Source: Thermopolyspora sp040678635 | Lineage (GTDB): Bacteria; Actinomycetota; Actinomycetes; Streptosporangiales; Streptosporangiaceae | Assembly: GCF_040678635.1 (NCBI RefSeq) | Contig: NZ_JBFATZ010000004.1 | Span: 434,001-498,000 of the forward strand | Reading direction: 5' to 3' | Length of the DNA: 64,000 nucleotides | Shown: positions 44,201-53,696 of the stretch, piece by piece | Layout: the number at the start of each line of letters is the position of its first letter | Numbering within the stretch: the first letter of the stretch is position 1 | Notes under the pieces: model-generated | Databases searched by the model: none | Seen by the model: only the letters and a program-made list of their open reading frames with translations | Told to the model about the DNA's origin: nothing | Program-made: the position numbers and the translations under genes

Positions 44201-44947
44201 CTACGCCGGAGAGTTCGGCAGCACCTTGACATCGCCCGAGCCGGTGCTGACGTCGATCTTCCTGGGGGCGGCGGAATCCCGGCCCACCTCCACCTGCTGC
44301 TCTCCCGAGCCGGTTTCGGTGATCACGTTGTAGGACCCCGCGGGCACCCGCACCACGCCGTTGCCCGAGCCGGTCTCGACCCTGACGTCGTCGGGCGTCG
44401 CGCCGAAGCGCAGCTCGACGTCGCCGGATCCGGTCTCCCCGACCACCCGCTTGCCGGTCAGGTCGGCGCCGTTGATGCCCCCCGAGCCCGTGGTCGCCTC
44501 GACCTGCCCGGAGAGCCCGCGCAGCACGACCTCCCCGGAACCGGTGTCCGCCTTGACGCTGAGCCCGCGCGGGATCTCAACCCGGTACTCCACGCTGCAG
44601 TTGCCCACGAGGCCGGGGCAGTCGTAGGTGAGCGTGAGCAGGCCACCGTTCACCTCATGGCTGGTCTTCGGCCTGCTGTCCTCGTTGCCCCGCCATTGCA
44701 GCGTCTCGGTGACGGCGATGCCGGACCTGGCGGACTCGACGACGGTGATGCCGCCGGACCCGCTCTCGACCCGCACTTTCGTCACCGCGTCCGTCACGTT
44801 GTAGCCGACCTTGTCCTCGTGCTCCGGGCCGATCACGTTGCCGACCCCGCAGGCGCCCAGCACGATCACCGAAGCGGTGATCGCCCCCGCGGCGGCCACC
44901 GCCCTCCGCGCCGTACCGGCCGTCCGCCCTCCCGTTAACGTCTTCAT
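44201..44947 (-). CDS. DUF4097 family lipoprotein
   Basis: The 248-residue protein has a lipoprotein signal ending in VIVLGACG and a repetitive beta-helix domain with recurring [E/D]TGSGDV-type turns (ADTGSGEVVLRG, ETGSGDVELRFG, STGSGDVKVLP), characteristic of DUF4097/DUF4098 adhesin-like proteins. It should be anchored outside the membrane; its function is unknown. The ATG at 44947 (MKTLTGGRTAG) gives a proper signal peptide; upstream residues do not. Confidence 0.88.
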   Translation of the reverse strand: MKTLTGGRTAGTARRAVAAAGAITASVIVLGACGVGNVIGPEHEDKVGYNVTDAVTKVRVESGSGGITVVESARSGIAVTETLQWRGNEDSRPKTSHEVNGGLLTLTYDCPGLVGNCSVEYRVEIPRGLSVKADTGSGEVVLRGLSGQVEATTGSGGINGADLTGKRVVGETGSGDVELRFGATPDDVRVETGSGNGVVRVPAGSYNVITETGSGEQQVEVGRDSAAPRKIDVSTGSGDVKVLPNSPA

Positions 44948-45134
44948 ACGCCAAGCCTGCCGCCCGACGGGCCGCGAACCCATCAGGGAACGCCCGGAAA
45001 CCGCCCTGAGGTTGCCCCTACCTCGCGCCTGACGCCGGTCGCACGGGACCCGCGTAACGGTATGGCCTGCCCTACCGTGAATACGGTTGGCCGCCGGATT
45101 CCGGGCCGAACGCCCGATTCATAGCCTCCCGCGT

Positions 45135-45932
45135 ATGGACCTCATCGGCGCGGCCATCTGGGCCGTCTTTCTGATCGCGCTGGTCGTTTCCGTCGTCGCC
45201 CGTCTTCGCGGGCGTACCACGCTCGGGTTCGGCGTCCGCCGACCGGGGCTCGGGCTCGAGGTCGGTGCGGGATTGTCGATCGTCGCCGTCGCGATGTCCC
45301 TGCTGTTCGCCACGCTCGTCGCCACGGGCGGCACCGAGGTCGTCTCCGTCGGCGTACGCGGCGAGGTGCTGTGGCACGGCTTCACCGCGTTCCTGAGCTG
45401 GGCGGCCCTGGAGGAGATCGTCAGCCGCATGGGCCTGCTGATCGCGCTCCTCGTCATCACCGGCAGGCCCTGGGTCGCGCTGGCCGTCAGTTCGGCGCTG
45501 TTCGGAGCCGTGCACCTGGCCGACGGGGACGGCAGCGTCCTGGGGGCGGTCAGCAGCGCCGTGGGCGGGCTGATGTACGGGCTCGCACTGCTGCGGACCG
45601 GGCGGTTGTGGATGCCGATCGCCATGCACTTCGCGTGGAACTTCGTTCAGGGAACACTGCTCGGGTACCCGGTCAGCGGCGAGCATCGCCTGGGCGTGCC
45701 CTTCCTGGCCGAGCATGATGTGATCGGCGGCCTGCTGACCTTGCGTGACCACGGCCCGGACCTGCTGACCGGCGGCGCCTACGGTCCTGAGGCCGGCCCG
45801 CTCTCCCTCGCCGCCCGGGCACTGATCATCGCCGGCGTGCTGGTCGTCACCCGGAGGATCCACCGCCACCGCACGCTGCTCCGCCCCGCCGTAGCGGCCG
45901 GTCAAGCGGGAGCGGCCGCCTCGCGGGTGTGA
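45135..45932 (+). CDS. CPBP family intramembrane metalloprotease
   Basis: The 265-residue membrane protein has the CPBP (Abi) catalytic strings: EEIVSR (the EExxxR motif), FGAVHL (FxxxH) and HFAWNF (HxxxN), in separate membrane helices. The family cleaves prenylated or other membrane substrates, some linked to bacteriocin immunity. The ATG at 45135 gives MDLIGAAIWAVFLIALVVS, a clear first membrane segment. It stands alone between the DUF4097 lipoprotein (divergent) and the aceB operon. Confidence 0.9.
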   Translation: MDLIGAAIWAVFLIALVVSVVARLRGRTTLGFGVRRPGLGLEVGAGLSIVAVAMSLLFATLVATGGTEVVSVGVRGEVLWHGFTAFLSWAALEEIVSRMGLLIALLVITGRPWVALAVSSALFGAVHLADGDGSVLGAVSSAVGGLMYGLALLRTGRLWMPIAMHFAWNFVQGTLLGYPVSGEHRLGVPFLAEHDVIGGLLTLRDHGPDLLTGGAYGPEAGPLSLAARALIIAGVLVVTRRIHRHRTLLRPAVAAGQAGAAASRV

Positions 45933-45996
45933 TCGGCGACGGCGGGCGGGCCGGGCTTCCGAGGCCGTCCCTGCCCGCGCCCGCCCTCGTTGACCC

Positions 45997-46034
45997 TGGA
46001 ATATGGCATGAAGTAGCGTGATTTCCATATTCCA
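45997..46034. promoter_or_regulatory. Inverted repeat in the aceB promoter region
   Basis: TGGAATATGG (45997-46006) and CCATATTCCA (46025-46034) are perfect 10-bp complements separated by 18 bases, ending 35 bases before the aceB start. TGGAA/TTCCA half-sites recall IclR-type operators, and an IclR gene closes this operon, so it is a likely site for that regulator. This is inference. Confidence 0.55.
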
Positions 46035-46068
46035 GAATCACTTTTCCGCATCCTGGAAAGGAAGCCCC

Positions 46069-47658
46069 ATGGACGGCGTTGAAATCACCGGCCCGCTGCT
46101 TACCCGATTCGATGAGATCCTCACGCCGGAGGCGGTGGCCTACGTGGCCGCGCTGCAGCGCGAGTTCAACGCGCGTCGCCTGGAGCTCCTCGACGCCCGG
46201 CAGGCCCGGCAGCAGGAGCTGTCGGCCGGGGCGAGCCTCGACTTCCTGGCCGAGACCAAGCACATCCGCGAGGACGACTCCTGGCGGGTGGCCGAGCCCG
46301 CCCCCGGGCTGGTCGACCGCCGCGTGGAGATCACCGGCCCGACCGACCGGAAGATGACGATCAACGCGCTCAACTCCGGCGCGAAGGTGTGGCTCGCCGA
46401 CTTCGAGGACGCCAACTCGCCGCTGTGGGAGAACGTGATCGGCGGGCAGCTCAACCTGCGCGACGCGCTGGACCGCACGATCGACTTCGAGACCGGCGGC
46501 AAGTCGTACGCGCTGCGCCGCGACGACGAGCTCGCCACGATCGTGGTGCGCCCGCGCGGCTGGCACCTGGAGGAGAAGCACATCACCGTGGACGGCGCGG
46601 CGGCGTCGGGCTCGCTGGTCGACTTCGGCCTGTACCTGTTCCACTGCGCCAAGCGGCAGCTCGACAAGGGCAAGGGGCCGTACTTCTACCTGCCGAAGCT
46701 GGAGAGCCACCTGGAGGCCCGGCTCTGGAACGACGTCTTCGTGCGCGCCCAGGAGCTGCTCGGGCTGGACCGGGGCACGATCCGGGCGACCGTGCTGATC
46801 GAGACGTATCCGGCGGCGTTCGAGATGGAGGAGATCCTGTACGAGCTGCGCGAGCACTCGGCGGGCCTCAACGCCGGACGCTGGGACTACCTGTTCAGCG
46901 TGATCAAGAAATTCCGCACCCGGGGCCGGGAGTTCCTGCTGCCCGAGCGCAACGCGGTGACGATGACCGCGCCGTTCATGCGCGCCTACACCGAGCTGCT
47001 GGTGCGTACCTGCCACAAGCGCGGCGCGCACGCGATCGGCGGCATGGCCGCGTTCATCCCCTCGCGGCGCGACCCGGAGGTGAACAAGGTCGCGCTGGAG
47101 AAGGTGCGCGCGGACAAGACCCGCGAGTCCGGCGACGGCTTCGACGGCTCCTGGGTCGCCCACCCGGACCTGGTGCCGATCTGCAAGGAGGTCTTCGACG
47201 GCGTGCTCGGGGACCGTCCCAACCAGCTCGACCGGCTGCGCGAGGACGTCTCGGTGTCGGCCGCCGACCTGCTCGCCGTCTCCGAGACGCCCGGCGAGAT
47301 CACCGAGGCGGGGCTGCGCAACAACGTGGACGTCGCGCTGCGGTACCTGGCGGCGTGGATCGGCGGCAACGGCGCGGTGGCGATCCACAACCTGATGGAG
47401 GACGCCGCGACCGCCGAGATCAGCCGCTCGCAGGTGTGGCAGTGGATCCACAACGACATCGCGCTCGCCGACACCGGCGAGACCGTCACCAAGGAGCTGG
47501 TGGAGCGGATCATCGAGGAGGAGCTCGCCGGCATCGCCGCCGAGCCCGGTTACGACGCCGACCTGTACGGCAAGGCCGCCGAGCTGTTCAAGGAGGTCGC
47601 GCTGGACGACGACTTCGCCGAGTTCCTCACCCTCCCCGCCTACGCCCGCATGCCATGA
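46069..47658 (+). CDS. aceB: Malate synthase A
   Basis: Malate synthase condenses glyoxylate with acetyl-CoA to malate. The 529-residue protein has the A-type signature VRPRGWHLEEKHITVDG, the catalytic-region string LIETYPAAFEMEEILYELR, IGGMAAFIPSRRDPEVN and the C-terminal VWQWIHNDI. The ATG at 46069 follows GGAAAGGAAG. No isocitrate lyase gene is present here; with the glycolate oxidase genes behind it the operon channels glycolate through glyoxylate to malate. Confidence 0.96.
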   Translation: MDGVEITGPLLTRFDEILTPEAVAYVAALQREFNARRLELLDARQARQQELSAGASLDFLAETKHIREDDSWRVAEPAPGLVDRRVEITGPTDRKMTINALNSGAKVWLADFEDANSPLWENVIGGQLNLRDALDRTIDFETGGKSYALRRDDELATIVVRPRGWHLEEKHITVDGAAASGSLVDFGLYLFHCAKRQLDKGKGPYFYLPKLESHLEARLWNDVFVRAQELLGLDRGTIRATVLIETYPAAFEMEEILYELREHSAGLNAGRWDYLFSVIKKFRTRGREFLLPERNAVTMTAPFMRAYTELLVRTCHKRGAHAIGGMAAFIPSRRDPEVNKVALEKVRADKTRESGDGFDGSWVAHPDLVPICKEVFDGVLGDRPNQLDRLREDVSVSAADLLAVSETPGEITEAGLRNNVDVALRYLAAWIGGNGAVAIHNLMEDAATAEISRSQVWQWIHNDIALADTGETVTKELVERIIEEELAGIAAEPGYDADLYGKAAELFKEVALDDDFAEFLTLPAYARMP

Positions 47659-47719
47659 CATGTGCGTTTGTACGACGTAAGGTCTCGCTGATGGCGAATC
47701 CTGCGAGGAGGAGGCCGCC

Positions 47720-49201
47720 GTGAGCGAGACCTACGATCCGGAACCGGGTGGCGAGGCGCTGGCCCGGGTCGCGTCCCGCTGCCGGGAGATCCTCGGCGGC
47801 GAGGCGGTGATCACCGACCCGGTACGGCTGCGCACCTACGAGTGCGACGGCCTCACCTACCACCGCGCCACCCCCGGCGTCGTCGTACTGCCCGAGACCG
47901 CCGAGCAGATCGCCGCGATCGTGCGGGCGTGCAACGAGCACGCCGTGCCGTTCGTGGCCCGCGGCTCGGGCACCGGCCTGTCCGGCGGCGCGCTCCCCCG
48001 CACCGACGGCGTGCTCATCGTCACCTCCCGCATGCGCCGGATCCTGTCGATCGACCTGCCGAGCCGCCGCGCGATCGTCGAGCCCGGCGTGACCAACCTG
48101 GCGATCACCGAGGCCGTGCGCGACGAGGGCTTCTACTACGCCCCCGACCCCTCCAGCCAGCAGATCTGCTCGATCGGCGGCAACGTCGCCGAGAACTCCG
48201 GCGGCGCGCACTGCCTGAAGTACGGCTTCACCGTCAACCACATCGAGGCGTGCGAGATCGTCACCCCGGACGGCGACATCGTCGAGCTCAGCCGCATGGA
48301 TCCCGGGTACGACCTGCTGGGCGCGTTCGTCGGCTCGGAGGGCACGCTCGGCATCGCCACCAAGATCACCGTCCGCCTGACCTGCACCCCCGAGGCCGTC
48401 ACCACGCTGCTTGCCGCCTTCGAGGACATCGAGTCGGGCGGCCGGGCGGTGTCGGCGATCATCGGCGCGGGGGTCGTCCCGGCCGCGATCGAGATGATGG
48501 ACGCGCTGTCCATCGAGGCCGCCGAGGCGGCGGTCGCCTGCGGCTATCCGGAGGGCGCGGGCGCGGTGCTCGTGGTGGAGCTCGACGGCCCGCTGGCGGA
48601 GGTGGAGCGCCAGTATTACCAGGTGGAGCGGCTGTGCCTGGACAGCGGCGCGTTCGAGCTGCGCGTGGCGCAGGACGCGGCCGAGCGCGCCGCGATCTGG
48701 AAGGGCCGCAAGTCCGCGTTCGCCGCCGTGGGCCGGATCAGCCCGGCGTACCTGGTGCAGGATGGGGTGGTGCCGCGCACCGCGCTGCCCCGGGTGCTCG
48801 CGGGCATCGACGAGCTGTCGCGCGAGTACGGCATCCGCGTGGCGAACGTGTTTCACGCCGGGGACGGCAACCTGCATCCGCTGGTGCTGTTCGACGACGA
48901 GGAGGAGGGCGCCGGGGAGCGGGCCGAGCTCGTCAGCGGGCGGATCCTCGACCTGTGCATCGAGCACGGCGGCTCGATCACCGGTGAGCACGGCGTCGGC
49001 GTGGATAAATCCCGATATATGACGAGAATGTTCAGCGACGAGGACCTCGACACCATGCAACTGGTGCGGTGCGCGTTCGACCCCGACAATCTCTCCAATC
49101 CGGGCAAGGTCTTCCCCACCCCACGGCTGTGCGGCGAGGCGCCGGGGGTGCGCAAGGGCGTGCACCCGCTCGTCGCCTCCGGCCAGGCGGAGCTGTTCTG
49201 A
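47720..49201 (+). CDS. glcD: Glycolate oxidase FAD subunit GlcD
   Basis: GlcD oxidises glycolate to glyoxylate with FAD. The 493-residue protein has the PCMH-type FAD domain (VARGSGTGLSGGALPRTDGV, GGNVAENSGGAHCLKYG, GSEGTLGIATKITVRL) and the C-terminal ITGEHGVGVDKSRYM. GAGGAGGAGG precedes the GTG at 47720. It shares one base with glcE (TGATG) and is the second gene of the aceB operon. Confidence 0.95.
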   Translation: MSETYDPEPGGEALARVASRCREILGGEAVITDPVRLRTYECDGLTYHRATPGVVVLPETAEQIAAIVRACNEHAVPFVARGSGTGLSGGALPRTDGVLIVTSRMRRILSIDLPSRRAIVEPGVTNLAITEAVRDEGFYYAPDPSSQQICSIGGNVAENSGGAHCLKYGFTVNHIEACEIVTPDGDIVELSRMDPGYDLLGAFVGSEGTLGIATKITVRLTCTPEAVTTLLAAFEDIESGGRAVSAIIGAGVVPAAIEMMDALSIEAAEAAVACGYPEGAGAVLVVELDGPLAEVERQYYQVERLCLDSGAFELRVAQDAAERAAIWKGRKSAFAAVGRISPAYLVQDGVVPRTALPRVLAGIDELSREYGIRVANVFHAGDGNLHPLVLFDDEEEGAGERAELVSGRILDLCIEHGGSITGEHGVGVDKSRYMTRMFSDEDLDTMQLVRCAFDPDNLSNPGKVFPTPRLCGEAPGVRKGVHPLVASGQAELF

Positions 49202-50511
49202 TGACCGCCGCCGACCCCACCCGGGAGTCCACCGCCGCCGAGGCGCTCGCCGCGACCGGCGTGACCCTGCGGGACGCGGGCCCCGACGACGACGTGGCGG
49301 GCGTCAAGCCGCGCTGGGTGGCGCTGCCGGAGAGCACCGAGGAGATCGCCGCCGTGCTGCGCGTCGCGAGCGCGCACGGGCTCGCCGTGGTGCCGGTCGG
49401 CGGCGGCACCAAGCTGCACTGGGGCCGCCCGCCCGAGCGCTGCGACCTGCTGATCGACACCTGCTGCCTCAACGAGGTGCTCGAACACGCCTCCGGCGAC
49501 CTGGTGGTACGCGTGCAGGCGGGCGTGACCATGGGCACGCTCGCCCAGACGCTGGCGCGCGGCGGCCAGGAACTCGCCCTCGACGTGCCCGACCCGGACG
49601 CCACCGTCGGCGGCACGCTCGCCACCGCGATCGCCGGGCCGCGCCGGCTGCGCTACGGCACCGCCCGCGACCTGCTCATCGGCGCGACCATCGTGCTCGC
49701 CGACGGCACCGTCGCCAAATCCGGCGGCAAGGTGGTCAAGAACGTGGCCGGCTACGACCTCGGCAAGCTGTTCACCGGCTCGTACGGCACGCTCGGCGTG
49801 ATCGCCGAGGCGACGTTCCGCCTGCACCCGCTGCCCGCCGACCGCCGCTGGGTGACCGCGACCTACCCGATCTCCCGCGAGTACGTGGACGAGCACGGCG
49901 AGCGGCGCTTCGTCAACGACTTCCCCGTGGATCCGCTCCAGGTCATCGGGCCGGTCGCGACCTCGGCGGCCGAGCCGTCGGCGATCGAGATCGACTGGCC
50001 GGAGGTGCTGTTCGGGCCGTTCACGGTGGCCGTGCTCGTCGAGGGGTCGGCGGCCGAGGACCGGGCGCGAGCCGTACAGGAGCTGCTGAGCGCCCACGGC
50101 GCGCAGGCGGGCGTGAGCACCGGGCCGCCGCCCTGGTGGGGACGGCCGCCGGGTGAGGAGATCCTGCTGGAGGTCCGGGTGCCGCCCGGCGAGATCGGCA
50201 CCGCGATGGCCGAGATCGGCTCCGCCGCGACGGCCGACATCCGGGCGCGCGGCTCGGCGGCGACGGCGGTGCTGCACGTGGCGCTGCCCGCGGACGTCGC
50301 GCCCGAGCGCGCCGAGCGCTTCGTCACGGACATGCGCGACGGCGTCGAGGCCGTGGGCGGCCGGGTGTTCGTGGTGACCGCGCCGGAGGAGATCGCCCGC
50401 CGGGTCGACCGGTGGGGGCGCGTCGGGGCGCTCGGGCTGATGCGGCGGGTCAAGGAACGGTTCGACCCCGAGCGTGTGATGGCGCCCGGCAGGTTTGTTG
50501 GAGGGATCTGA
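49201..50511 (+). CDS. glcE: Glycolate oxidase FAD-binding subunit GlcE
   Basis: The 436-residue protein has the FAD-binding PCMH fold (VVPVGGGTKLHWGRPPERCD, DVPDPDATVGGTLATAIAGP, RDLLIGATIVLADGTVAKSG) and ends in RRVKERFDPERVMAPGRF. In GlcDEF it forms the second flavin subunit. The ATG at 49201 overlaps the glcD stop by one base, and its own stop abuts glcF in the same TGATG form. Confidence 0.94.
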   Translation: MTAADPTRESTAAEALAATGVTLRDAGPDDDVAGVKPRWVALPESTEEIAAVLRVASAHGLAVVPVGGGTKLHWGRPPERCDLLIDTCCLNEVLEHASGDLVVRVQAGVTMGTLAQTLARGGQELALDVPDPDATVGGTLATAIAGPRRLRYGTARDLLIGATIVLADGTVAKSGGKVVKNVAGYDLGKLFTGSYGTLGVIAEATFRLHPLPADRRWVTATYPISREYVDEHGERRFVNDFPVDPLQVIGPVATSAAEPSAIEIDWPEVLFGPFTVAVLVEGSAAEDRARAVQELLSAHGAQAGVSTGPPPWWGRPPGEEILLEVRVPPGEIGTAMAEIGSAATADIRARGSAATAVLHVALPADVAPERAERFVTDMRDGVEAVGGRVFVVTAPEEIARRVDRWGRVGALGLMRRVKERFDPERVMAPGRFVGGI

Positions 50512-51806
50512 TGACGGCCGAACACATCGGGCAGGGACCCCCGGGCATCGATCCCGAACTGATCGACACCTGCGTGCACTGCGGCTTCTGCCTGCCCACG
50601 TGCCCGACGTACCAGTTGTGGGGCGAGGAGATGGACTCGCCGCGCGGGCGCATCCACCTCATGGGGCAGCACGTCGAAGGCACCCCGGTCACCCCCGAGA
50701 TGGCCGGGCACTTCGACGCCTGCCTGGGCTGCATGGCGTGCGTGACGGCGTGCCCGTCGGGGGTGCGCTACGACCGGCTGATCGAGCAGGCGCGGGCCGA
50801 GGTGGAGCGGGAGCACCGGCGCCCGCCGTCCGACCGGGCCTTCCGTGAGCTGGTGTTCCGCCTGTTCCCCTATCCGCGCCGGCTGCGGGCGCTGCGGCTG
50901 CCGCTGCGGCTCACCGAGGGCCTGCGGCGCCGCCTCGCGCCCCTGCTCGGGCGGATCGACGCGCGGCTGGGGGCGATGGCCGACCTCGCCCCGCCGATCA
51001 CCCCCCGCGTACGGCTGCCGCGCCTCGTCGACGCCCGCGGGCCACGCCGGGCGCGGGTCGGCCTGCTCACCGGGTGCGTACAGGGCGAGTTCTTCCCGCA
51101 GGTGAACGCGGCGACGGCCCGGGTGCTCGCGCTGGAGGGCTGCGACGTGGTGATCCCGCCGGGGCAGGGCTGCTGCGGGGCGCTGTCGGTGCACTCGGGG
51201 CGGCCGGAGGAGGCGGCGCGGTTCGCCCGGCGCACGATCGAGACGTTCGAACGGGCCGGGGTGGACACCGTCGTGGTGAACGCGGCCGGGTGCGGCTCCA
51301 CGACCAAGGAGTACGCCGAGCTGCTCGCCGACGACCCGGCGTGGCAGGTGCGGGCGAAGGGGCTGCGGTTCACCGACCTGGCCGAATACCTGGCCGAGCT
51401 GGGCCCGGCGGCCGAGCGGCACCCCCTCGACGTCACGGTCGCCTACCACGACGCCTGCCACCTGGCGCACGCGCAGGGCGTGCGGGCGCAGCCGCGGGCG
51501 CTGCTGAACGGCATCCCGGGGGTGCGCCTGGTGGAGATCGCCCAGTCCGACATCTGCTGCGGGTCGGCCGGCACCTACAACCTGTTCCAGCCGGAGGCGG
51601 CGCGGCAGCTCGGCGACCGCAAGGCCGCGCAGGTCGCCGCGACCGGCGCGGACCTGCTGGTGTCGGCGAACCCCGGCTGCACGATGCAGATCGCCGCCGC
51701 CCTGCGGCGCGGCGGCGCGCGGCCGATCCCGGTCGCGCACACCGCGCAGGTGCTCGACGCCTCGCTGCGCGGCCTCCCGGTCTCGGCCCTGACGGCGGCG
51801 CGGTGA
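50511..51806 (+). CDS. glcF: Glycolate oxidase iron-sulfur subunit GlcF
   Basis: GlcF carries electrons from the flavin subunits. Two 4Fe-4S motifs, CVHCGFCLPTCP and CLGCMACVTACPSG, lie in the first 85 residues, and two CCG domains follow (GQGCCGALSVHSG and ICCGSAGTYN, plus the DACH string). The 431-residue length is usual. The ATG at 50511 uses GGAGGGA; the stop overlaps the IclR gene start (GTGA). Confidence 0.95.
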   Translation: MTAEHIGQGPPGIDPELIDTCVHCGFCLPTCPTYQLWGEEMDSPRGRIHLMGQHVEGTPVTPEMAGHFDACLGCMACVTACPSGVRYDRLIEQARAEVEREHRRPPSDRAFRELVFRLFPYPRRLRALRLPLRLTEGLRRRLAPLLGRIDARLGAMADLAPPITPRVRLPRLVDARGPRRARVGLLTGCVQGEFFPQVNAATARVLALEGCDVVIPPGQGCCGALSVHSGRPEEAARFARRTIETFERAGVDTVVVNAAGCGSTTKEYAELLADDPAWQVRAKGLRFTDLAEYLAELGPAAERHPLDVTVAYHDACHLAHAQGVRAQPRALLNGIPGVRLVEIAQSDICCGSAGTYNLFQPEAARQLGDRKAAQVAATGADLLVSANPGCTMQIAAALRRGGARPIPVAHTAQVLDASLRGLPVSALTAAR

Positions 51807-52555
51807 GCGGCGTCCAGTCGGTGGACCGCGCCCTCGACGTGCTCGAGGCGCTGGCCGGGCACGGCGGCGAGGCCGGTCTGTCGGAGATCGCGGCCACGAC
51901 CGGCCTGCCGTACGGGACGATCCACCGGTTGCTGCGCACCCTGCTCGCGCGCGGCTACGTGCGGCAGGAATCGGACCGGCGCTACGCCCTCGGCGGGGCG
52001 CTGGTACGGCTCGGCGGCGCGGCCGAGGGCATGGTCGGGGTGTGGGCGCGGCCGTACCTGGCGCGCATGGTGGAACTGTCGGGCGAGACGGCGAACCTGG
52101 CGGTGCTGGAGGGCGACTTCGTGGTGTACGTGGCCCAGGTGCCCTCGCCGCGGCGGCTGCGCATGTTCGCCGAGGTGGGGCGGCGGGTGCCGGCGCACAG
52201 CACGGCGGTGGGCAAGGTGCTGCTCGCCGACCGGGCGGACGCGGCGGCGATCCTGGAACGGACCGGGATGCCGCGCCGCACCGACCAGACGATCACCTCG
52301 GTGGAGGGGATGCTCGCCGAGCTGGAGGCGGTGCGCGAGCAGGGGTACGCGCTCGACCTCGGCGAGGAGGAGACGGGCGTGCACTGCCTGGCGGTGCCGG
52401 TGCACGACGGGGACCGGGTGGTCGCGAGCATGTCGGTGTCCGGGCCGTCCGATCGCATCGGGGCGGTGGACCTGGCCGAGCTCGCCCGCGGCATGCGCAA
52501 GATCGCCGACGACTTCGGATCCGAGGTGTTCGGATCGTCGGTGGCGGCCGGTTGA
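51803..52555 (+). CDS. IclR-family regulator of the glyoxylate operon
   Basis: The 250-residue protein has an N-terminal winged helix (GLSEIAATTGLPYGTIHRLL) and the IclR effector domain (VPAHSTAVGKVLLAD, GEEETGVHCLAVPV, VSGPSDRIG). It starts at a GTG overlapping the glcF stop and so is part of the operon it probably represses, with glyoxylate or a related acid as effector. The inverted repeat before aceB is the candidate operator. Confidence 0.92.
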   Translation: MSGVQSVDRALDVLEALAGHGGEAGLSEIAATTGLPYGTIHRLLRTLLARGYVRQESDRRYALGGALVRLGGAAEGMVGVWARPYLARMVELSGETANLAVLEGDFVVYVAQVPSPRRLRMFAEVGRRVPAHSTAVGKVLLADRADAAAILERTGMPRRTDQTITSVEGMLAELEAVREQGYALDLGEEETGVHCLAVPVHDGDRVVASMSVSGPSDRIGAVDLAELARGMRKIADDFGSEVFGSSVAAG

Positions 52556-52563
52556 ATGGGGGC

Positions 52564-52773
52564 ATGTGCAGGAGCATCAAGACCCTCCGTCCGCCGTTCG
52601 AAGAGCACGTCACCGACGAGGACGTGCGGGCCGCCGCGTTGCAGTACGTCCGCAAGATCTCGGGCTTCCGGGCTCCGGCCGCGCACAACGCCGAGGCGTT
52701 CGAGCGGGCCGTGGACGCGGTGGCCAAGGCCACGGACGAACTGTTGTCGTCGCTGACCGTCCGGGGCCGCTGA
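52564..52773 (+). CDS. DUF2277 family protein
   Basis: The 69-residue protein starts MCRSIKTLRPPFEEHVTDED and contains AALQYVRKISGFRAPAAHN, the signature of DUF2277. The function is unknown. It follows the IclR gene by eight bases and may be co-transcribed. Length is typical of the family. Confidence 0.88.
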   Translation: MCRSIKTLRPPFEEHVTDEDVRAAALQYVRKISGFRAPAAHNAEAFERAVDAVAKATDELLSSLTVRGR

Positions 52774-52893
52774 CGCCGTATTACGCGGCGTCAGCGGAGC
52801 ACGGGGGCGGAGGCCACGCCCCGGCCGGTCAAGCGCTCGTTGTCCTCCCTGCCACCGGCGTCATGACGCGGCCGGGCGTCACGCACGTGCGGC

Positions 52894-53694
52894 CTACAGG
52901 GCGGCGCGGCGCATGCCCCGGATACCGATCGCCAGGCCGACGGCCGCGATGACCAGGCCGGCGATCGCGCCGGGCACGACCGCGGCATCGGTCAGGTCGC
53001 CCTTGAACAGGGCTCGCTCGGCGCTCACGATGTACGTCAGCGGGTTGGCCGTCGACGCCGCGGCGAGCCACGACGGGGCGTTCTCCATCGGCAGCAGCAC
53101 GCCCGACAGCAGGAGCAGCGGAAACGTCACCGTCTGCTGCACCGCCCAGAACAGCGACGGGGCGCGCTTGGCGGCCAGCGCGAGCGCGAACGACAGCGAG
53201 CCGATTCCGACGCCGGTCACCACCAGCAGGGCCAGGCCGGCGAGCACCCCGGCCGGGTACAGCCGGAATCCGAACGGCAGCACCGCCAGGATGATCAGGA
53301 TGGCCTGGACCAGCAGCGTCACCGCCTCCTTAAGCGTGCGGCCGATCATCATCGCGGCCCGGTTGAGCGGGGTGACCAGCATGCGCTCCAGGGAGCCGCC
53401 GCCGGACTCCACCAGGACGTAGTAGCCGGCCGAGCCTGCGCCGAATATGCCGATCATGACGAGGTTGCCGGGCACGAACCACTGCCAGGGCGGGCCGTCG
53501 CCGACCCCCGGCATGCCGTACAGGAGCGGGCCGAACAGGGCGAGGAAGACCAGCGGCTGCAGCATGCCGAAGATCAGGCCCATCGGGGCGCGGAGTTCGG
53601 GGCGGATCTCCCGGACGAACACCGTGGCGGCGTCGCGGACGACGCCTCCGACGCCGCCGATCCGGCGGGGGGCGGTGATGCTCACGGTGGTCAT
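52894..53694 (-). CDS. ABC-2 type transporter permease
   Basis: The 266-residue protein has six predicted membrane segments of the ABC-2 fold, with the string SGGGSLERMLVTPLNRAAMM following the second and TVTFPLLLLSGVLLPMENAP near the fifth. It is the membrane part of a drug- or lipid-type exporter (DrrB-like). The ATG at 53694 follows the ATPase stop by two bases, so the pair is coupled. A divergent MarR gene suggests a drug-responsive system. Confidence 0.92.
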   Translation of the reverse strand: MTTVSITAPRRIGGVGGVVRDAATVFVREIRPELRAPMGLIFGMLQPLVFLALFGPLLYGMPGVGDGPPWQWFVPGNLVMIGIFGAGSAGYYVLVESGGGSLERMLVTPLNRAAMMIGRTLKEAVTLLVQAILIILAVLPFGFRLYPAGVLAGLALLVVTGVGIGSLSFALALAAKRAPSLFWAVQQTVTFPLLLLSGVLLPMENAPSWLAAASTANPLTYIVSAERALFKGDLTDAAVVPGAIAGLVIAAVGLAIGIRGMRRAAL

Positions 53695-53696
53695 GA

